A stretch of DNA of 32,843 nt from Bacteroidales bacterium (GCA_024400425.1 JAKSMV010000030.1:1-32843), one strand, 5' to 3'; positions 1 to 9,114 are shown, counted from the first letter of the stretch. Numbers and translations are program-made. Notes: generated by a model from the letters alone, not told the origin.

Positions 1-3
1 AAA

Positions 4-1923
4 GTGGAAAGTGGAAAAGTGAAAAGCAGGAAGTTAAGGAGACACCATCTACGCAAAACGCGCATTAAAGCCAGTCGCAACGTTGATTACATCATCCTGG
101 GTGTCATTATGGTGGTGGCGGCGGTGCTGCGCCTATGGAAACTGGGCCAGGTGCCATTCATGCACGACGAATTCAGCGCCTTGTCGCGCACCGGATTCAC
201 CAACCTCCACGATTTCATCGAGCAAGGCATTCTCACCGACAGTCATCCTGTTGGCGTTCAGGCATTTCTGCTCTTTTGGGTGAAACTGTTCGGATGGAAC
301 GAATTCTGGGTCAAGCTGCCTTTTGCGCTGATGGGCATCGCCTCCATCTACCTTATCTATTGGATTGGACGACAATGGTTTAACAGCAAAGTCGGTTTGC
401 TTTCGGCAGCCTTCTTTGCTGTCAGCCAGTTCACCGTATTCTACAGCCAGTTGGCACGGCCCTATGCCCCAGGCTTGTTCTTCGTCCTGCTGATGGCCTT
501 TTTCTGGTATAAAATCGTCTTCGGAATCAAGAGACCCAAGACGGGCGTTTACGTCGGATTTGCGCTCTCGGCATGGGCTTGTTCGCTGATACAGTATTTC
601 TCCATCGCGCAAGCCGGACTCATCTTCCTGACGGGTTTGTTTTTCCTTCCCAAAGAACGACGCAAAGCCTACTGGATTAGCGGATTAGCAGCAGTAGTAT
701 TGTTTGCTCCTACCCTACCCATCTTCTATCAGCAGCTCTTCGTCAGCGGCAGCATTGGAGGATGGCTGGCCGCACCAAAATCGACCTTCCTTATCGATTT
801 CGTAAAATACACGATGAACTACTCCAGCCTGTTCATGTTTGCCGTCGGCATCATCATCATCCTGCCTTTCATTCTGGGCCGTTTCGACAAGCGCAACAAC
901 CCATTACGTTGGGTAGGCTTGGCTTGGTTTGTCATCATCTTCGCCATAGCATTTGTCTATTCCATCCTGCGCGAGCCTATCATCCAGCACAGCACGTTGA
1001 TTTTCAGCTATCCTTTCCTCGTCATCGTTGCATTCTCGTTCTTCAAGAACAGCACGACCAACATCTCGCAAACCATCATGATTATCGCGGTCCTGCTTTT
1101 CGTCGGAGCCAGTTCGCTGATAACCACACGAAAGCACTACGAGCTGATGTATGAACAAGGCTTCGACCAGATTGCCGTCAAGATGCAAGAAGACCAAAAG
1201 AAATATGGCGACCAGATTCAGTTCGCCACACGCGAAGAGATTGTGGGAGCCGCCGAGTTCTACCAAGACCAGACCGAAGTGAAAGACCGCGTCGTCTTCA
1301 ACCGCGACAACCGGCTTGGCGAATTCAACCAATGGCTCCACGACAACGGCGAAAAGCCCATGCTCGGCTTTGGCTGGACCGACTATTCGCCCCCCATCTG
1401 GGAAACGACAGCCGTAGGAAAATATCCTTATCTTGTTTACACAAAAGACTGGTTCACATCACGTTACCTAACGCTCAGCAAACAGTCTTGCGAGAATAGC
1501 GTCTATCTGCTCACCGACTTGAACGAAGCCGCATTCGGTTATGTTGAAGGTCAAGAATGGAGCAAGAACTTTGTGATTCCATGCGACTCGCTCGACACCG
1601 ACATTGAGGCTTTGGGCGTGGTGGCCAACATCCATCATGCCGACACGCTGGCGAGATGCACCATGGTCATCGAGTTGCACGAAGCCACAACCGACTCGTT
1701 GCTCTATTGGCACAGTTCCGACCTCGAAGGATGCGCCCTGCTGCCTGGCGACAACGTGATTGCCGACGCCATCGTCTTCAGCGAAGCCCTCCCGATGCAA
1801 GACACCTACATCAAGACCTTCCTCTGGAACCAAGACAAGAAGCCTTTGATCGTCAACAAAATCGGATATCACACCACGAAAAGAAGCCCAGTTTTGACGG
1901 GTTTGTACGAACCTTTGAATTAA
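4..1923 (+). CDS. GT-C fold membrane glycosyltransferase (GT39/ArnT-like), 5' end uncertain
   Basis: This is a multipass inner-membrane protein that probably transfers a sugar from a polyprenyl-phosphate donor, as GT39/ArnT/PMT-type GT-C enzymes do. The acceptor is unknown. After a very basic N-terminus (residues 1-25) comes a first membrane helix (about 28-45). Next is a periplasmic loop with the acidic pair D55-E56 in an HDEFS context, the place where GT-C enzymes carry their catalytic Asp/Glu. Roughly ten hydrophobic segments run to about residue 375. The last 260 residues are soluble and resemble no domain I recognise. The start is unsure: the first codon used is GTG at base 4, inside a GTGGAAA-type simple repeat, and the frame is open to the window edge, so the true start may lie upstream. 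It ends 65 bases before frr, which has its own promoter element. The family is fairly sure, the substrate is not. Confidence 0.75.
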   Translation: MESGKVKSRKLRRHHLRKTRIKASRNVDYIILGVIMVVAAVLRLWKLGQVPFMHDEFSALSRTGFTNLHDFIEQGILTDSHPVGVQAFLLFWVKLFGWNEFWVKLPFALMGIASIYLIYWIGRQWFNSKVGLLSAAFFAVSQFTVFYSQLARPYAPGLFFVLLMAFFWYKIVFGIKRPKTGVYVGFALSAWACSLIQYFSIAQAGLIFLTGLFFLPKERRKAYWISGLAAVVLFAPTLPIFYQQLFVSGSIGGWLAAPKSTFLIDFVKYTMNYSSLFMFAVGIIIILPFILGRFDKRNNPLRWVGLAWFVIIFAIAFVYSILREPIIQHSTLIFSYPFLVIVAFSFFKNSTTNISQTIMIIAVLLFVGASSLITTRKHYELMYEQGFDQIAVKMQEDQKKYGDQIQFATREEIVGAAEFYQDQTEVKDRVVFNRDNRLGEFNQWLHDNGEKPMLGFGWTDYSPPIWETTAVGKYPYLVYTKDWFTSRYLTLSKQSCENSVYLLTDLNEAAFGYVEGQEWSKNFVIPCDSLDTDIEALGVVANIHHADTLARCTMVIELHEATTDSLLYWHSSDLEGCALLPGDNVIADAIVFSEALPMQDTYIKTFLWNQDKKPLIVNKIGYHTTKRSPVLTGLYEPLN

Positions 1924-1960
1924 AACGAGAGCACAATAACGGAGAAAAACGAAAAATATC

Positions 1961-1968
1961 TATTTTTG
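1961..1968 (+). promoter_or_regulatory. -7 promoter element of frr
   Basis: TATTTTTG matches the Bacteroidota -7 consensus TAnnTTTG and ends 20 bases before the frr start codon, implying a very short leader. No clear -33 TTTG is present at the usual spacing. Confidence 0.55.
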
Positions 1969-1988
1969 CAGCCTAATTTCGAAAGTAT

Positions 1989-2552
1989 ATGACAGAAGAT
2001 TCTCAATTTGTATTAGACGAAGCCGCTGAAAGCATGGACAACACCATCAAGCACATGGAGCATGAGTTTCAGGGCATTAGAGCAGGAAAAGCCAGTCCAG
2101 CCATGCTGAACGGCGTTATGGTTGAATATTACGGCACCACCGTTCCCATCGAGCAGACCGCCAACATCGGCTGCGTGGATGCCCGCATGATTGTGGTCCA
2201 GCCTTTCGACAAGAGCGCACTCAACAATATCGCCAAGGCCATCTTGAACGCCAACTTGGGCTTCAACCCGATGAACAACGGCGAAATCCTTCGTATCGCT
2301 GTCCCAGCCCTCACCGAGGAACGCCGTAAGGAACTCGTGAAGCGCACCAAGACCGCTGCCGAAGACGCCAAGGTTGCCATCCGTGGCATCCGCCGCAACG
2401 CCAACGACGACGCCAAGAAACTGGAGAAAGACACCATCTCTGAAGACGAATCGAAGCAACTCCAGGAAGAAATCCAGAAACTCACCGACAAGTACATCAA
2501 GAAGATTGACGACTTGGTAGAACTCAAGTCGCAAGACATCCTCACGGTGTAA
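1989..2552 (+). CDS. frr: Ribosome recycling factor
   Basis: With EF-G, this cytoplasmic protein splits the post-termination ribosome so the subunits can be reused. The 187-residue length is normal for the family (about 185). The N-terminal helix region contains a family-typical segment around residues 28-40 (FQGIRAGKASPAML), followed by the small beta domain and a long charged C-terminal helix rich in Lys/Glu (about 105-187). The ATG at 1989 gives an N-terminus of normal length and lies 20 bases after a TAnnTTTG element. The gene is monocistronic: a hairpin with a T-run follows 24 bases after the stop. It is convergent with ddl. Identification is secure. Confidence 0.97.
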   Translation: MTEDSQFVLDEAAESMDNTIKHMEHEFQGIRAGKASPAMLNGVMVEYYGTTVPIEQTANIGCVDARMIVVQPFDKSALNNIAKAILNANLGFNPMNNGEILRIAVPALTEERRKELVKRTKTAAEDAKVAIRGIRRNANDDAKKLEKDTISEDESKQLQEEIQKLTDKYIKKIDDLVELKSQDILTV

Positions 2553-2576
2553 ATCGGCATAAAAGCATCATAAAAA

Positions 2577-2608
2577 ACGGAACCTCGGTCGAGATTCCGT
2601 TTTTTTTG
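2577..2608 (+). terminator. Intrinsic terminator between frr and ddl
   Basis: ACGGAACCTC pairs with GAGATTCCGT (one mismatch) around a GGTC loop, followed by eight or more T. An A-run precedes the 5' arm, so on the minus strand the hairpin is also followed by T. It can therefore serve both convergent genes, frr and ddl. Confidence 0.8.
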
Positions 2609-2634
2609 TTCCAATCCAAACTTACCTATAAGGA

Positions 2635-3609
2635 TTATTTCAGCACATTCTCGATGGCCATATCGAACAAGCGGTCGAGTGTCAAGCCGAAGCAACGTGC
2701 CTGAGCCGGAATGATGCTGGCTTCCGACATGCCCGGGACGATGTTGGCTTCGATGAAGAAAACGCCTTCGTCGCTGACGATGTAGTCCATGCGGACAAAG
2801 CCCTTACATTCAAGTCTGTCGTACAGCATGGCCGTCGTCGCCTTGATTTCGATTTCGATTTCCTCATCGACTTCGGCAGGCGTTATTTCGTCGCACTTTC
2901 CAGCGGTATATTTCGCCTCATAATCGAAGAATTCGTTCTTGCTGCAAATTTCGGTCAGCGGGAAAACCATCATCTTGCCATCGTATTTCATGGCACCACA
3001 GCCGAACTCGCGGCCTTTGACAAACTTCTCGCACATCACCTGACCGCCAGCCGCCATTGCCTTTTCCATGGCTGGGACAAACTCTTCCACCGTCTTCACC
3101 TTCGACACGCCCACGCTCGAGCCGTTGCAAGTCGGCTTGATGAACAAAGGCAACCCCAGCTCCTCAACGATTTCATCCGCATCATAACCCTCACCCTCGT
3201 TGACCAAGACCGAAGGCGACACATTGACATCGTAAGATGCCACCACGCGCTTGCAGAAATCCTTGTGGAACGTCAAGGCGCAAGTGGTCAAGTCGGACGA
3301 AGTGCAAGGGATGCCCATCAGTTCGAGATAGCCCGACAGCGGACCATTCTCGCCCGGCACGCCGTGAACGGCATTGAAAGCCACATCGAACTTCACCTTC
3401 TTGCCATCGACGCAGATGGAGAAATCGTTTTTATCGACATCTACCTTCGTTCCATCGTCAAGAAGACCATACCAGCCTTTCTTCGAAACTACCAGAATAT
3501 AAGACAGATACTTCTCAGGATTCAAGTTTTTCTTCACCACATGGGCGCTATTGACGGAGATTTCAAACTCACCGGAATCACCGCCACAGATAATTGCTAC
3601 GTTTTTCAT
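2635..3609 (-). CDS. ddl: D-alanine--D-alanine ligase
   Basis: This ATP-grasp enzyme joins two D-alanines in the cytoplasm to make the dipeptide end of the peptidoglycan precursor. The 324-residue length is normal. The N-terminal domain starts with a CGGDSGEFEISVNSA segment (residues 9-22), the D-Ala-binding lobe typical of the family. The ATP-grasp part has NGSSVGVSKV (about 162-171), and the Mg-binding C-terminal strand carries a Glu and Asn in EANIVPGMSEASIIP. The neighbouring divergent PASTA protein also belongs to the cell wall. The start at 3609 is the only one giving a complete N-terminal lobe. Its promoter is not obvious. Identification is secure. Confidence 0.95.
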   Translation of the reverse strand: MKNVAIICGGDSGEFEISVNSAHVVKKNLNPEKYLSYILVVSKKGWYGLLDDGTKVDVDKNDFSICVDGKKVKFDVAFNAVHGVPGENGPLSGYLELMGIPCTSSDLTTCALTFHKDFCKRVVASYDVNVSPSVLVNEGEGYDADEIVEELGLPLFIKPTCNGSSVGVSKVKTVEEFVPAMEKAMAAGGQVMCEKFVKGREFGCGAMKYDGKMMVFPLTEICSKNEFFDYEAKYTAGKCDEITPAEVDEEIEIEIKATTAMLYDRLECKGFVRMDYIVSDEGVFFIEANIVPGMSEASIIPAQARCFGLTLDRLFDMAIENVLK

Positions 3610-3619
3610 ATTTTTTTCC

Positions 3620-3627
3620 TACTTTTG
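3620..3627 (+). promoter_or_regulatory. -7 promoter element of the PASTA-T9SS-rluD operon
   Basis: TACTTTTG fits TAnnTTTG and points toward the PASTA gene, implying a leader of about 65 bases. A TTG lies 23 bases upstream, slightly farther than the usual -33 spacing. Confidence 0.5.
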
Positions 3628-3697
3628 TCGGTTTAAAATTGCTAACAATAATACGCTAAAAAATGCGTTGTAATAACGCCGCTAAAATACACAAAGT

Positions 3698-4588
3698 ATG
3701 GGTAGATTTTCCTTTTTGAAGCAAAAGAAATTTTACGTCAACCTAATTATCATTATCGTACTGTTTTTCGTCCTTTTATGGTTTGCATTTAGGATGCTCA
3801 AGGTCTATACACGCCACGACAAAGTCTATACCATGCCCTGTTTCATCGGCTTGGACTATCACGAAGTGGAGCACGACTATGCCGGCGACTTCAATTTCAT
3901 CTTGATTGACAGCGTATATCCGAAGGGACAAGAGCCCGGTTCGATCGTGCAGCAAGACCCGTTGCCAGGTTCGAAAATCAAGAAGGGACGCAACGTGTAT
4001 TACATCATCGTGGCCGAGACACCCGAGATGACCACCATGCCCAACCTGAAGAACGTCTCGCTTCGGCAAGCCATCGGGCAACTTTATGCCAAAGGACTCG
4101 AAGTGGATCGTCTTGAATATGAAGACTATTTCGCCAAGAACGCCATCATCGAGCAATACTACAATGGTTCCATCATCAAGCCAGAGACCGAACTCGTAAA
4201 AGGCAGCAAAATCGTGCTCCATGTCGGCAAAGGCCAAGAACTGACGAAGGTGAAAGTGCCCAACCTTATCGGCAAACCCGCCGAAGAAGCCAAGCACCTG
4301 CTCAACCTTGCCGGACTCAACCTCGGCAATGTCAATTACGAAGACAACGACAGCCTGCAATACCAACGTATCATACGCATGACCCCCGGACCAAGTTCAG
4401 GACTCATCGAGTTAGGCTCTTACGTCAACCTTTGGTTCCATTCGCAAAAGACCTTCGACTTCGACAAGGAGTTCCGCAACCTGATGCGCGAAGACTCTGT
4501 CAACAACAAACCAGAACCCATAGAGACCGACTCCATCGAACCCGAGACCATCGAAACAACTGACTATGAATATGAAGACGAATTTTAA
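3698..4588 (+). CDS. PASTA-domain single-pass membrane protein
   Basis: This is a bitopic membrane protein likely to bind peptidoglycan or muropeptides outside the inner membrane. Residues 1-12 are short and basic. A membrane helix follows at about 14-34, then three PASTA-like repeats (about 43-108, 110-178 and 183-250), each with a PNxxG/PxxxG-type start and a xGSxV or KGxxxY-type end. An acidic tail rich in Glu, Asp and Thr closes the protein (about 265-296). No kinase or penicillin-binding domain is attached, unlike the Firmicutes PASTA proteins. Stand-alone PASTA proteins next to ddl and rluD are, to my knowledge, usual in Bacteroidales. The next gene starts inside its 3' end (23-base overlap), which suggests translational coupling. 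The role in cell-wall sensing is inferred. Confidence 0.85.
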   Translation: MGRFSFLKQKKFYVNLIIIIVLFFVLLWFAFRMLKVYTRHDKVYTMPCFIGLDYHEVEHDYAGDFNFILIDSVYPKGQEPGSIVQQDPLPGSKIKKGRNVYYIIVAETPEMTTMPNLKNVSLRQAIGQLYAKGLEVDRLEYEDYFAKNAIIEQYYNGSIIKPETELVKGSKIVLHVGKGQELTKVKVPNLIGKPAEEAKHLLNLAGLNLGNVNYEDNDSLQYQRIIRMTPGPSSGLIELGSYVNLWFHSQKTFDFDKEFRNLMREDSVNNKPEPIETDSIEPETIETTDYEYEDEF

Positions 4589-6677
4589 GATATTACAATT
4601 AGCGCTCGCCTTGACCATTGTCTCAGGAAGCGCAATGGCACAAGAAATATTGACCGGCATACAACGCGAACCAGGCAATAAGGCGCAAAGAAACGCGCAA
4701 GCCATCACCTTGCCCTTCTTCGACGACTTCGCCCATTCGGCAGTCTATCCCAACCCGACGAAATGGACCGACAACAATGTTTTGGTGAACGATGGTTTCC
4801 CCTTCGAGGCCCCCAACCGCAACTGCGCCACCTTCGACGTCCTCGACGCCCACGGCCGTGTGTATGAATACGCCATCAGCAATGCCTTCGTTGCCGAGTA
4901 TCTCACCTCGGCCCGCATCCGTCTCGACTCCATCTTCGAGCCTACACCACGCGCCCTCACCCCAGCCGACTCGCTGTATTTCAGTTTCTGCTACCAACCG
5001 CAAGGCAACGGCAACAAGCCCGAGTCGCAAGACTCGCTCGTGCTCGAATTCGGTACCACCACCGACCGCCAAGAGTTCCAATACATCGAATACAACAACT
5101 TCAGCATGGCCGAGATATTCGACCACATGCAAGTCGATACGCTCTTTCCTCACGACACCATTTGGGCTTTTGGCGGATGCAACCCCAACATGTTCTACAT
5201 CGTCGCCGACACGCTCACCCGCATCACGGCTGGCAGCATTGCCATTCCCTGCGACTCGGTGTTCATCACCGTGGCCGACACCACTTGGCATCACATCTGG
5301 AGCGTTCCCGGGCAAGACCTTGAGTCCTTCATGGCCGAAAACAACAACCAGAGTTTCAAGCAAGTGATGATACCCATCAACGACTTGCAATATTTCAAGG
5401 ACTGCTTCTATTTCCGCTTCTACAACTACGCCAGCATCGTCAGCTCGTCGCTGCCCAGCAACCGAGGCAACGAAGACAACTGGAACATCGACTTGGTGTA
5501 TCTCGATCTCAACCGCACCGTTGCCGACCCCAGCTATCCTATGCTGACCTTCTCGGGCCAAAGGCCGAGTTTCATCAACCGCTACCTAGCCGTTCCTTAT
5601 AGCCAATACCGCATCAACCCCAGTTCGTTCATCAAAGAGCAACTGGCACTTGATGTGACCAACCTCGACAAGGAGACACACCAAGCCACCTATTATTATA
5701 GTGTGGAGCAAATCGGCGGCAGCCAATACTACGAGCGTCATCTCCATACCGTTGAAATCAATCCTTATCTGCAGTCGGGTTTCCTCAACTGCCCCACTTC
5801 GGGCGAGTCGCCAGCCTGTCCGTTTGTCGGTCAGCTCTTCGCCCTCGACCCTCTGATTGACAGCGCTTCATACCTCATCAAGCACTACATTTACGACTCG
5901 ACCTGCAACCCGCCTTTGGTTGATTCGATGGTGTATCGTCAAGGATTCTACAACTACTACGCCTACGACGACGGCATTCCTGAGATGGGTTATGGCGTGG
6001 AACCTGCCAACGGACAATTCGCCATGCGTTTCGACATGGCCCAACCCGAAAAGATCTATGGTGTGCAACTGCTCTTCAACCGCACGCTGAACGATGCCAA
6101 CATGAAGTATTTCGACATTGTCATCTGGAAAGACCAAAACGGCAAGCCAGGCGACGAAATCTACCGTTTCCCGAACCAACGCCCCGAATGGGACGAAGGC
6201 CAACCCTACCGTTTCACCTATTACAAATTCGACAGCAGCCCCACCCTAAGTGGCACGTTCTATATCGGATTGGTGCAGCAAAGCAACGGCCTTATCAACA
6301 TCGGCTTCGATGCCACCAACGACAACAGCCAATATTGTTTCTACAACGTGAACGGCGCATGGATGCCCAGCCAGACGAAAGGCACCTTGATGATTCGCCC
6401 CGTCGTAGGAAAATCATATTACATCGGCCTCGAGGAAACAGAAGCAAGACAAATGGAACTCTATCCTAATCCCGCAAGCGATGTGCTGCACATCAACGGA
6501 TTGGAGAGCAATCAAGCCAGCCAAATCAGCATTTATGACTTGACGGGCAAACGAGTATATCAAAGCAGTTTCGAAGAAGAGATTCTGGTCGCCAACTTCA
6601 ATAACGGAATGTATTTCATCAGCGTCACCACCACCGACGGACAAGTTTTCACCCAAAAATTCATCATCAGCAAATGA
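4566..6677 (+). CDS. Secreted T9SS cargo protein with type A C-terminal sorting domain
   Basis: This 703-residue protein is probably exported by Sec and then moved across the outer membrane by the type IX system. It has a signal peptide (about residues 1-25, ending SAMAQ) and a C-terminal sorting domain (about 630-703) that begins LYPNPASDVLHI and ends with the basic KFIISK, the hallmark of T9SS cargo. The central 600 residues are rich in Asp, Tyr, Asn and aromatic residues and look like beta-sandwich modules, but I recognise no catalytic domain. ATG at 4566 overlaps the PASTA gene; ATG at 4572 is an equally good start. Its stop overlaps the rluD start (ATGA). A surface protein between a PASTA protein and a pseudouridine synthase suggests co-transcription rather than a shared pathway. 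Confidence 0.8.
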   Translation: MNMKTNFKILQLALALTIVSGSAMAQEILTGIQREPGNKAQRNAQAITLPFFDDFAHSAVYPNPTKWTDNNVLVNDGFPFEAPNRNCATFDVLDAHGRVYEYAISNAFVAEYLTSARIRLDSIFEPTPRALTPADSLYFSFCYQPQGNGNKPESQDSLVLEFGTTTDRQEFQYIEYNNFSMAEIFDHMQVDTLFPHDTIWAFGGCNPNMFYIVADTLTRITAGSIAIPCDSVFITVADTTWHHIWSVPGQDLESFMAENNNQSFKQVMIPINDLQYFKDCFYFRFYNYASIVSSSLPSNRGNEDNWNIDLVYLDLNRTVADPSYPMLTFSGQRPSFINRYLAVPYSQYRINPSSFIKEQLALDVTNLDKETHQATYYYSVEQIGGSQYYERHLHTVEINPYLQSGFLNCPTSGESPACPFVGQLFALDPLIDSASYLIKHYIYDSTCNPPLVDSMVYRQGFYNYYAYDDGIPEMGYGVEPANGQFAMRFDMAQPEKIYGVQLLFNRTLNDANMKYFDIVIWKDQNGKPGDEIYRFPNQRPEWDEGQPYRFTYYKFDSSPTLSGTFYIGLVQQSNGLINIGFDATNDNSQYCFYNVNGAWMPSQTKGTLMIRPVVGKSYYIGLEETEARQMELYPNPASDVLHINGLESNQASQISIYDLTGKRVYQSSFEEEILVANFNNGMYFISVTTTDGQVFTQKFIISK

Positions 6678-7735
6678 GCCAAGATTTCGACGACACCCTT
6701 GAAAACGACCTTGCCGAAGAAGAAGGCAACGAACTCTTTGAACACATCCGCATCGTGGTCGATAAAGGCCAGCAGATGGAACGCATAGACACCTTCCTGA
6801 CCAACCACATACAGAACATCTCGCGCAACCGCGTGCAGAACGCTGCCAAGGCTGGCAACATCTTGGTGAACGAGAAGGCGGTGAAGCAAAACTACAAGGT
6901 GAAGCCCAACGACGTGATTTCCATCGTGTTCAGCTATCCGCCACGCGACACCGACATCAAGCCGCAGCAGATTCCGCTCAACATCGTCTATGAAGACGAC
7001 GATGTGATTGTCGTCAACAAGCAAGCCGGCTTGGTGGTTCACCCCGGCCACGGCAACTTCGACGGCACCTTGCTCAACGGCTTGGCCTATCACTTCGAGC
7101 AGACCCACCAGAATGTGGAAAACAAGTTCGGCTATCTCGTGCACCGTATCGACAAGGACACCACCGGATTGATGATTGTGGCCAAGAACGAGACCGCGCA
7201 AGCCATCCTCGCCCATCAGTTCTTCGAGCACAGCATCCACCGCCGTTACTACGCCTTGGTGTGGGGCGATTTTGCTGAGGACCAAGGCATCATCGAAGGC
7301 AACATCGGGCGCAGCGCCAACGACCGCCGCAAGATGGCCGTCTATCCCGAAGGCAACCAAGGCAAAGACGCCATCACCCACTGGAAGGTGCTGGAGCGCT
7401 TCGGCTACGTCACGCTGAACGAATACAGGCTCGAGACGGGACGCACCCACCAGATCCGCGTCCACTCGCAATACATCGGACACCCGCTGTTCAACGATGC
7501 CATGTATGGCGGCGACATGATTCTGAAAGGTACCACCTTCTCGAAATACAAGCAATTCATCGACAACTGCTTCAAGATTATCCCTCGCCACTCGCTGCAC
7601 GCCAAGGAGCTGGGATTTGTTCACCCGACAACAGGCAAGCAAATGATGTTCACTTCCGAACTCCCCGACGACATGGTCCAGGTGTTGGAGAAGTGGAGAA
7701 ACTATATGAAATCGAGAGATTTGGTTGAGGACTAA
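6674..7735 (+). CDS. rluD: RluA/RluD-family 23S rRNA pseudouridine synthase
   Basis: It isomerises uridine to pseudouridine in RNA. By similarity the target is the helix 69 loop of 23S rRNA, but the exact site cannot be read from sequence. The N-terminal S4 RNA-binding domain covers about residues 33-90. The catalytic motif HRIDKDTTG lies at 157-165, with D160 as the expected nucleophile. GRTHQIRVH, the conserved C-terminal motif of the RluA family, follows. The 353-residue length is normal. An acidic N-terminal extension of about 30 residues precedes S4. The start codon overlaps the upstream stop as ATGA, so translation is probably coupled. The stop overlaps the stop of the convergent merR by three bases. 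The family is secure; the rluD symbol rather than a paralogue is likely. Confidence 0.9.
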   Translation: MSQDFDDTLENDLAEEEGNELFEHIRIVVDKGQQMERIDTFLTNHIQNISRNRVQNAAKAGNILVNEKAVKQNYKVKPNDVISIVFSYPPRDTDIKPQQIPLNIVYEDDDVIVVNKQAGLVVHPGHGNFDGTLLNGLAYHFEQTHQNVENKFGYLVHRIDKDTTGLMIVAKNETAQAILAHQFFEHSIHRRYYALVWGDFAEDQGIIEGNIGRSANDRRKMAVYPEGNQGKDAITHWKVLERFGYVTLNEYRLETGRTHQIRVHSQYIGHPLFNDAMYGGDMILKGTTFSKYKQFIDNCFKIIPRHSLHAKELGFVHPTTGKQMMFTSELPDDMVQVLEKWRNYMKSRDLVED

Positions 7736-8091
7736 GCCTTAATGGCTTTCCCCTTTTCGGCAAGCGTCTTATCCAAATCGAGTAGGAAATTGCGCGTGTT
7801 TTCGAGGGTTTCGAGCATGATGATACGTTCCTCGTAGTCGCTGAATTTCTCTTTCAGAGCCAATTTTGCACCAGCCAAAGTGTAACCCTTCACCTTCAAC
7901 AGATGATAGATGACATGCACATAACGCACGTCGCGCTCGGTGAAAAGCCGGTTGCCTTTCTTGTTCTTCCGTGGACGCAACACATCGAATTCCTTTTCCC
8001 AATAGCGTATCATTGAGGTATTTACGCCAAACATATCGGCCACTTCTCCGATGCTGTAATAAAATTTTCCTGTGGTTTTAGTCTCTTCCAT
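7732..8091 (-). CDS. MerR-family transcriptional regulator
   Basis: This is a 119-residue DNA-binding protein. The winged-helix MerR domain covers about residues 11-80, with the typical FYYSIGEVADMFGV start, a MIRYWEKEF recognition helix and GNRLFTERDV. A short helical tail (about 85-119) would form the dimerisation coil. There is no effector-binding domain and no cysteine cluster, so metal sensing is unlikely. It lies 3 bases downstream of the M23 peptidase gene in the same direction, and the pair is divergent from alaS, a conserved arrangement in Bacteroidales as I recall it. Its stop codon interlocks with that of the convergent rluD, leaving no room for a terminator between them. Targets are unknown. 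Confidence 0.9.
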   Translation of the reverse strand: MEETKTTGKFYYSIGEVADMFGVNTSMIRYWEKEFDVLRPRKNKKGNRLFTERDVRYVHVIYHLLKVKGYTLAGAKLALKEKFSDYEERIIMLETLENTRNFLLDLDKTLAEKGKAIKA

Positions 8092-8094
8092 AGT

Positions 8095-9063
8095 TTAGTC
8101 CATTGTTTTTGTCGGCAAGGTTGACTGTTCGAGAATCTGTTCGTATTGTTCGGGAGTCAAGTCGTTGAAGAAGAAGTGAATCGGGTCAATCGGCACATCG
8201 TCTTTACGCAGTTCGTAATGCAAGTGGATGCCCGTCGATTTGCCCGTCGTTCCGGCATAGCCAATCAGCTGCCCGCGCTTCACTTTTTGGCCTTTCTTTA
8301 CGGCGAAGCGGTTGAGGTGGGCATACATCGACTTGTAGCCATAACCATGGTCGATAGTCACCATATTGCCATAACCCCATTGCGTCTTGTCGATATCCAC
8401 GACACCATCGCCCGTAGCATAGATTTCGGCATTCAGATTAGTCGAAAAATCAATACCGCTATGGAATTTTGCGATGTTATAGATTGGGTCAGGACGATAG
8501 CCAAAAAACGAAGAGATATACTTTATGTCGTTGACTCTCATAGGCATGATGGCAGGAATGCTGGCAAGCATTTCCTCCTTGTTGCGCGCCATCTCGAACA
8601 CTTCATCGTAAGAGATTGACTGATAATAGAGTTGGCTTGCAATCATATCCAACTTCTTCGATGCGGCAATCACCTTTTCAGAATTACGATAGCCCTCCAG
8701 ATTGGCATAGCGGTTGACATTCGCCAAGCCCATTCTACGCTTAACGCTTGTGATAGGCTCAGCATCAAAGATCACACGATATACGTTATTGTCACGTTGC
8801 TCCAAATCGGCCAGTTCAGCCTCATACAAGTCCATTCTGTCGTTCAGGATATCGTATTGCAGCTTCATGTATTCCAATTCGCGAGCCTGGATCTTCTCTT
8901 GAGGCGACTTGAACAAGGCGAAAAGCAAGATTGCAAAAAGGAAAGCCATACCAATCACCGACAAAGAGACGAGCACAATGCGGCCCACCTTTCTCGCCGT
9001 CGAGATCTGGAACACTTCAAAAGCGAGCGTCTTAGGGTTAAATATGTACTTCTGTTTCGCCAT
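8095..9063 (-). CDS. M23-family peptidoglycan metallopeptidase, membrane-anchored
   Basis: This is a probable zinc endopeptidase that cuts peptidoglycan cross-bridges in the periplasm. A cytoplasmic stretch of about 27 residues precedes a membrane helix (about 28-50), then a coiled coil (about 55-95) and a linker. The LytM/M23 domain occupies about 185-300. All expected metal and catalytic residues are present: H201 and D205 (HSGID), H249 (AHL), and H280 and H282 (HLHYE). It is therefore likely active, unlike degenerate EnvC-type activators. The coiled coil in front of M23 is typical of cell-division or shape hydrolases. It is the first gene of a two-gene operon with merR and is divergent from alaS. 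A TAATTTTG element lies about 50 bases upstream. Confidence 0.92.
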   Translation of the reverse strand: MAKQKYIFNPKTLAFEVFQISTARKVGRIVLVSLSVIGMAFLFAILLFALFKSPQEKIQARELEYMKLQYDILNDRMDLYEAELADLEQRDNNVYRVIFDAEPITSVKRRMGLANVNRYANLEGYRNSEKVIAASKKLDMIASQLYYQSISYDEVFEMARNKEEMLASIPAIMPMRVNDIKYISSFFGYRPDPIYNIAKFHSGIDFSTNLNAEIYATGDGVVDIDKTQWGYGNMVTIDHGYGYKSMYAHLNRFAVKKGQKVKRGQLIGYAGTTGKSTGIHLHYELRKDDVPIDPIHFFFNDLTPEQYEQILEQSTLPTKTMD

Positions 9064-9114
9064 TTTTTGTCTATTTTAACCTGTAATAAACGAGGCATGA
9101 CAAATTCTATTGCG

